Assembly: GCA_947172415.1 (NCBI GenBank)
Contig: OX359189.1
Coordinates: 8,756,501 to 8,820,500 of the forward strand
Origin: Chondrosia reniformis
Taxonomy: Eukaryota > Porifera > Demospongiae > Chondrillida > Chondrillidae
Reading direction: 5' to 3'
Length of the DNA: 64,000 nucleotides
In this document: in pieces, positions 60,523-64,000 of the stretch
How positions within the stretch are numbered: position 1 is the stretch's first letter
Layout of the letters: the number at the start of each line of letters is the position of its first letter
Program-made: the position numbers and the translations under genes
The notes under the pieces: generated by a model
The model's input: the letters and a program-made list of their open reading frames with translations, nothing else
Database searches by the model: none
Told to the model about the DNA's origin: nothing

Positions 60523-63117
60523 CTATATAAGTCATAATAAAAAGAGAATTGAGGCATTGCAGTACTTCTATATAAGTATGTAGTCTAAGAGCATTTGTTA
60601 CTTAATTATTGATACCAAAGATCCTCTAGCACAAGTCATGAAATATCATGCGATTGCCATTCAATTAAAGCACATTCGTGTATGACAAGTAAATTACCCA
60701 TACTAACTGACCTTGGTAGGTTGGTATATATTTCTGTTCATTTCAATAGTTTCTCCATTATTTCTTTGGGATATATCTGGTGGACCTTTGTGTTTTCTTC
60801 TTACAAAGATCACAATCAGTATAACTGCAACAACTATTATGACTACCACAAGAACTGCCAGAACAACTCCAACTATTACTCCAACAGGTAATGTTCTGGT
60901 AGCTGTATCATCAAAGGAAGTTTAGATATTTAAGATTTAAAATTTAAGCCAGGACTACGTACCTCACATTTGCATTAAACAAGGGTTATTATAGTAATTA
61001 TTATAAGAGTATAAATAATGGAAAATTACGAACGTACGTAGGTATAAGTCAAAGGCTTATATACAGATTAAACTAGTTCTAACTAAACTAGCAGATGTAC
61101 ATGTACATGCATTAGCTAACAGAAGATATACTTTTTAACAAATTTGGATCCCCTCACAATAATATGCTCTTAACTGTTAATTGTACGAACTTTACGTACC
61201 TACAATTGTTTTCACACTTATAGAAGAAATACACTGTTGACAGTTTAATAAAGTTCTTACTTAAAGTTTTTGTTACTGTAACATTTCTTTTACTCCTAAT
61301 ATTGGCATTCTCTTTACAATAAGCTCCAACTTCAATCTCATAAGATGTACCAGGAGTAAGACCTTCAATAGTGTAGGATGTTTCAGTAGTGGTTGTATTC
61401 CTCAAACTAGATCCATCTCCACTCTGTTGCCATGTTACCTCATACATGAAGGTACAGTTCTCAAAACACTCATCACTGTGGGACCACATCAGGGAGATAC
61501 TTGTATCAGAAGGGACGGATGTGAGTGAGGTTGGAGGAAGGGGAGACTCTGAAGGAATTGACATACCTAACAATCTCAGCACTGTGGAAGCAAGAAACAT
61601 ACTCACCTCTAACTCTCACAGTCACAGGTTCACTCTCCTCCATACTACCATCAGCATACACAACAGCACAAGAGTAGTTAGCCTCTCCATTGAGGAAGAC
61701 ACTCTTTCTTGTTGTCACACTCACAACTGTCTCAGTATTACTCTGCCATACAACCATATGGTATGTATCAGGTAGATCAATCCTCTCTCCATCCTTCATC
61801 CACACTACAGGACTGGCCTGATTGAAGATGGGTCCACTTGATGTAGTATCAGTTATATCATGATGGTGACAGGTGAGTTGGACTTGTCTGTCATAACAGA
61901 CTGGATTCTTTGATATCATAATAAACAAAGAATCTAAACAAAATTAGTATTCTCAATTAGAGACTAGCTGGTTTGAATAATAATGGACTGTGTAGTTGGT
62001 TTAAACTCACTTAATGTAGTAACTTTCATCTCCACTGTATCACTTTTGATAGTGCTATTCTCCACACTCTGTGCTGTAATGTTAACTTGATATGTAGTAC
62101 TAGGAACCAGGTTAGATAGTGTAATGTCAGTAGTGGATGTAGTAGTTGAGTTACATGTTAATACATCAGGTACTCCATTCTCAACAGTACACCATGAGAT
62201 GATGAAGGAGAAGGTGTAGTCTTCAAAACACACTGAGGGATTGTGGTCCCAAGTGAAGGAGATGGAGAATATTCGAAAGTGCAGTTCTATTTGAGATGGA
62301 CTAGCTAGTTCACCTATGTACATAGGACATACATGAATCCAGTAATATAATATAAAGTGACTGTCCTAATGTGGTAATCATACCATTGTATGTACATAAT
62401 ATCACGTACATATAATATTTAACTAGTTAACTCACTGACATTAGCCGAAACACTGTTACTGTTTCTCCTATCAAAAGTGTCACTTCTCACAATGAAGCAG
62501 TTGTAGTATGTTCCTGGTTCATACACTCCTCTTATGACATTGATCTGGAGACCTCTCACTGTAGAATTGATGATGACAAGCTGTTCAGTAATTCCATTAG
62601 GAGTGTAGTCCACTCCATTCCTCCTCCAGAGCACACCAGCCAGGTATCCAGTACTCACATTCAGTACAGGATGTGTACAGTTTATCTGATAAGTCTCTCC
62701 ATAACACACTTCATCAGGTAGATCAGTCAGAGTGGGGACTGCATTACCTAGTGACAAGTAGTAGATTTATCCGACTAGAACCACTGCCTAGTGACACCAC
62801 AAAACTGCTACTTTGCTGTTGGCTAATGCTAAAATAGAACTGTCAACTGCTCATCAATTCAACAAAAAAGTTCAATGAATCTGTTACCTGGTACACTCTT
62901 GGAGTTAGACTGATATAATGTGAAAAGCATTTGCCAATGACAAAAATTGGGTGTCCCGAATTGTATATTATCGGTATATTAATATGAATTAAAATATTAC
63001 ATTAATGTAGCCATTAGGGTAAGAATGGTGGATGGATGGATAAAAGCAACTAGTATCTATTACCAAAGGAAATATCTTACCTTGGTGAATTAGAGAGATT
63101 ATAACAAGAAAGTACAT
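60412..63117 (-). CDS. Receptor copy J: Ig-FN3-Ig-FN3 receptor with two ITIMs
   Basis: Seven exons, in frame, 522 residues: signal peptide 63081-63117 (MYFLVIISLIHQ), Ig1 62436-62747, FN3-1 62011-62313, Ig2 61607-61933, FN3-2 61261-61548, TM plus proximal tail 60712-60902, last exon 60412-60522. Ectodomain introns are phase 1; the tail intron is phase 0. The ectodomain is almost the same as in H and I (CTHPVLNVSTGYL patch shared with I). The TM exon is unrelated to theirs: GVIVGVVLAVLVVVIIVVAV then ILIVIFVRRKHK. The tail contains LTYAEL and VQYATV, both matching the ITIM pattern (I/V/L/S)-x-Y-x-x-(I/V/L), 22 residues apart, plus NIYQPT. Expected role (inference): inhibitory receptor recruiting SHP-type phosphatases. 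Different signal, TM and tail exons around a shared ectodomain indicate exon or segment exchange. Confidence 0.82.
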
Positions 63118-63724
63118 AGTTCCGGCAGAAGTCTTTGGTTATTTCTTGGAATACTTAGAAATTGCAGGTAGAATCGAAATCAGTAGAAACCTAACCAAGA
63201 ATTGCAACCTACATAGAGCTTTTTATATACTTCGATTCTCCATGACTCCATTTTAACTGGTTCGTGTCGCGAGGTTGTCAAAGCGCGATCTGTAAATACG
63301 GCCTTATTAATATTTTGTAGTTCATTCTAGAATGAACACTGACAATCTTTCTACAAATGGTGTCTATAGAATAGCAGTTGTAATTTCTACCAACATTTAT
63401 ACATATGGTAAGAAATTGAAACAAAGTTGCATGTGATATATTATAGCCGAATTTATCCAAAAACAGATTAGAGTCCTGAGTGGCTAGCTATAGGAAAGCT
63501 CATGATATTACTGATATAATGTATACACTTCACTCTAAATAAAAACCTACAACTATATAACTGTTGCAATAGTAATGGGCTGAATTACTCCTCCCAAAAA
63601 TACAGAAATCAAAGAACAAAACATGAATGCACTCTTTCATACAGACATAAACATATACTGCAGTTAATTATATAACAATTCTACAGAGTATATAGCACTT
63701 TTTCAGTTTGTATTTTGAATGTCT
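63118..63724. other. Intergenic region upstream of J
   Basis: No gene. It is short and should hold J's promoter and the 3' UTR of gene M; no clear motif is identified. Confidence 0.5.
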
Positions 63725-64000
63725 TTAGACTTTTTCTTCTTCCTTATCACATCCTGAGCCCGTTACTCTCTTTCGGCTCCTTCTTAAAAGCAAGGCAATC
63801 ACAAATAACACTGCCACAACTGCAACAGTTACTACAACTGGAACAGTTACTACAACTGGGATGAGTATTTCAGATTGTATATCTGAATCTGAGAAAATAG
63901 TGCTTTCATTTGTTTTAACACTTAATACATCAGGATCACTGCAAAGCATCTCAGCATCTATACATGATTTCACTTGTACAGTATAATTTCGTGATGGTTC
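63725..64000 (-). CDS. Gene M: 3' end of another single-pass membrane protein (partial)
   Basis: The frame enters from the right edge (EPSRNYTVQVKSC, as at the end of an FN3 domain) and continues through CSDPDVLSVKTNESTIFSDS to a membrane span VVVTVPVVVTVAVVAVLFVI, then LLLRRSRKRVTGSGCDKEEEKV and TAA at 63725-63727. The tail is short, basic then acidic, and has no tyrosine, unlike H, I and J. It is probably a further Ig/FN3 family member in the same orientation. It shows that the cluster continues beyond the window. Confidence 0.65.
   Translation of the reverse strand, partial: EPSRNYTVQVKSCIDAEMLCSDPDVLSVKTNESTIFSDSDIQSEILIPVVVTVPVVVTVAVVAVLFVIALLLRRSRKRVTGSGCDKEEEKV

Overview
This window looks like animal (metazoan) nuclear DNA. 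It is AT-rich, full of short TA/TACGTA-rich words, and its genes are split into small exons with GT-AG introns that encode immunoglobulin-like (Ig) and fibronectin type III (FN3) domains. The style (tiny introns, Ig/FN3 ectodomains, pogo/Tigger-like and LINE debris) fits an early-branching animal. A demosponge such as Amphimedon is my best guess, but this is inference; no taxon marker is present.

Almost everything beyond 3.6 kb is one expanded family of minus-strand receptor genes made by nested tandem duplication. Left half (3.1-40.9 kb): a unit of 3' flank + receptor + long downstream spacer occurs three times (about 3.1-8.9, 9.2-22.7 and 26.8-40.9 kb). Its receptors are copy A (3.7-5.9 kb, pseudogene), B (10.1-15.5 kb) and E (27.6-34.2 kb), with copy D (22.5-24.8 kb), which has a signal peptide but no recognisable membrane segment, between B and E. 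Right half (40.8-63.1 kb): copies K, H, I and J share the layout signal peptide-Ig-FN3-Ig-FN3, and two small Ig-FN3 genes (F intact, G frameshifted) sit among them. A GNAT acetyltransferase gene lies at 1.2-2.1 kb. The 3' end of one more membrane protein (M) touches the right edge.

The main result is that near-identical ectodomains end in different cytoplasmic ends. H and I carry a tandem tyrosine motif that fits an ITAM (YVPI, 10 residues, YVNL). J carries two ITIM-type motifs (LTYAEL and VQYATV). B and E (and relic A) have tails built from phase-0 exon cassettes ending in SYYADL and VYDEV/VYNEV. F ends in a C-terminal hydrophobic segment typical of a GPI signal. K stops just after its second Ig domain and D has no membrane segment. 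This is the arrangement of a paired activating/inhibitory receptor complex with possible soluble and lipid-anchored members, comparable in design to vertebrate LILR, SIRP or Siglec clusters.

All ectodomain introns are phase 1, so Ig and FN3 exons can be swapped freely. The B/E tail exons are all phase 0. Relic exons, minisatellites (one expanded over a splice acceptor), a perfect 165-bp inverted repeat, MITEs, and a LINE fragment with an intact empty site in a paralogue record active local rearrangement. Exon borders below were read by eye from splice consensus, reading frame and paralogue comparison; no transcript data were available.
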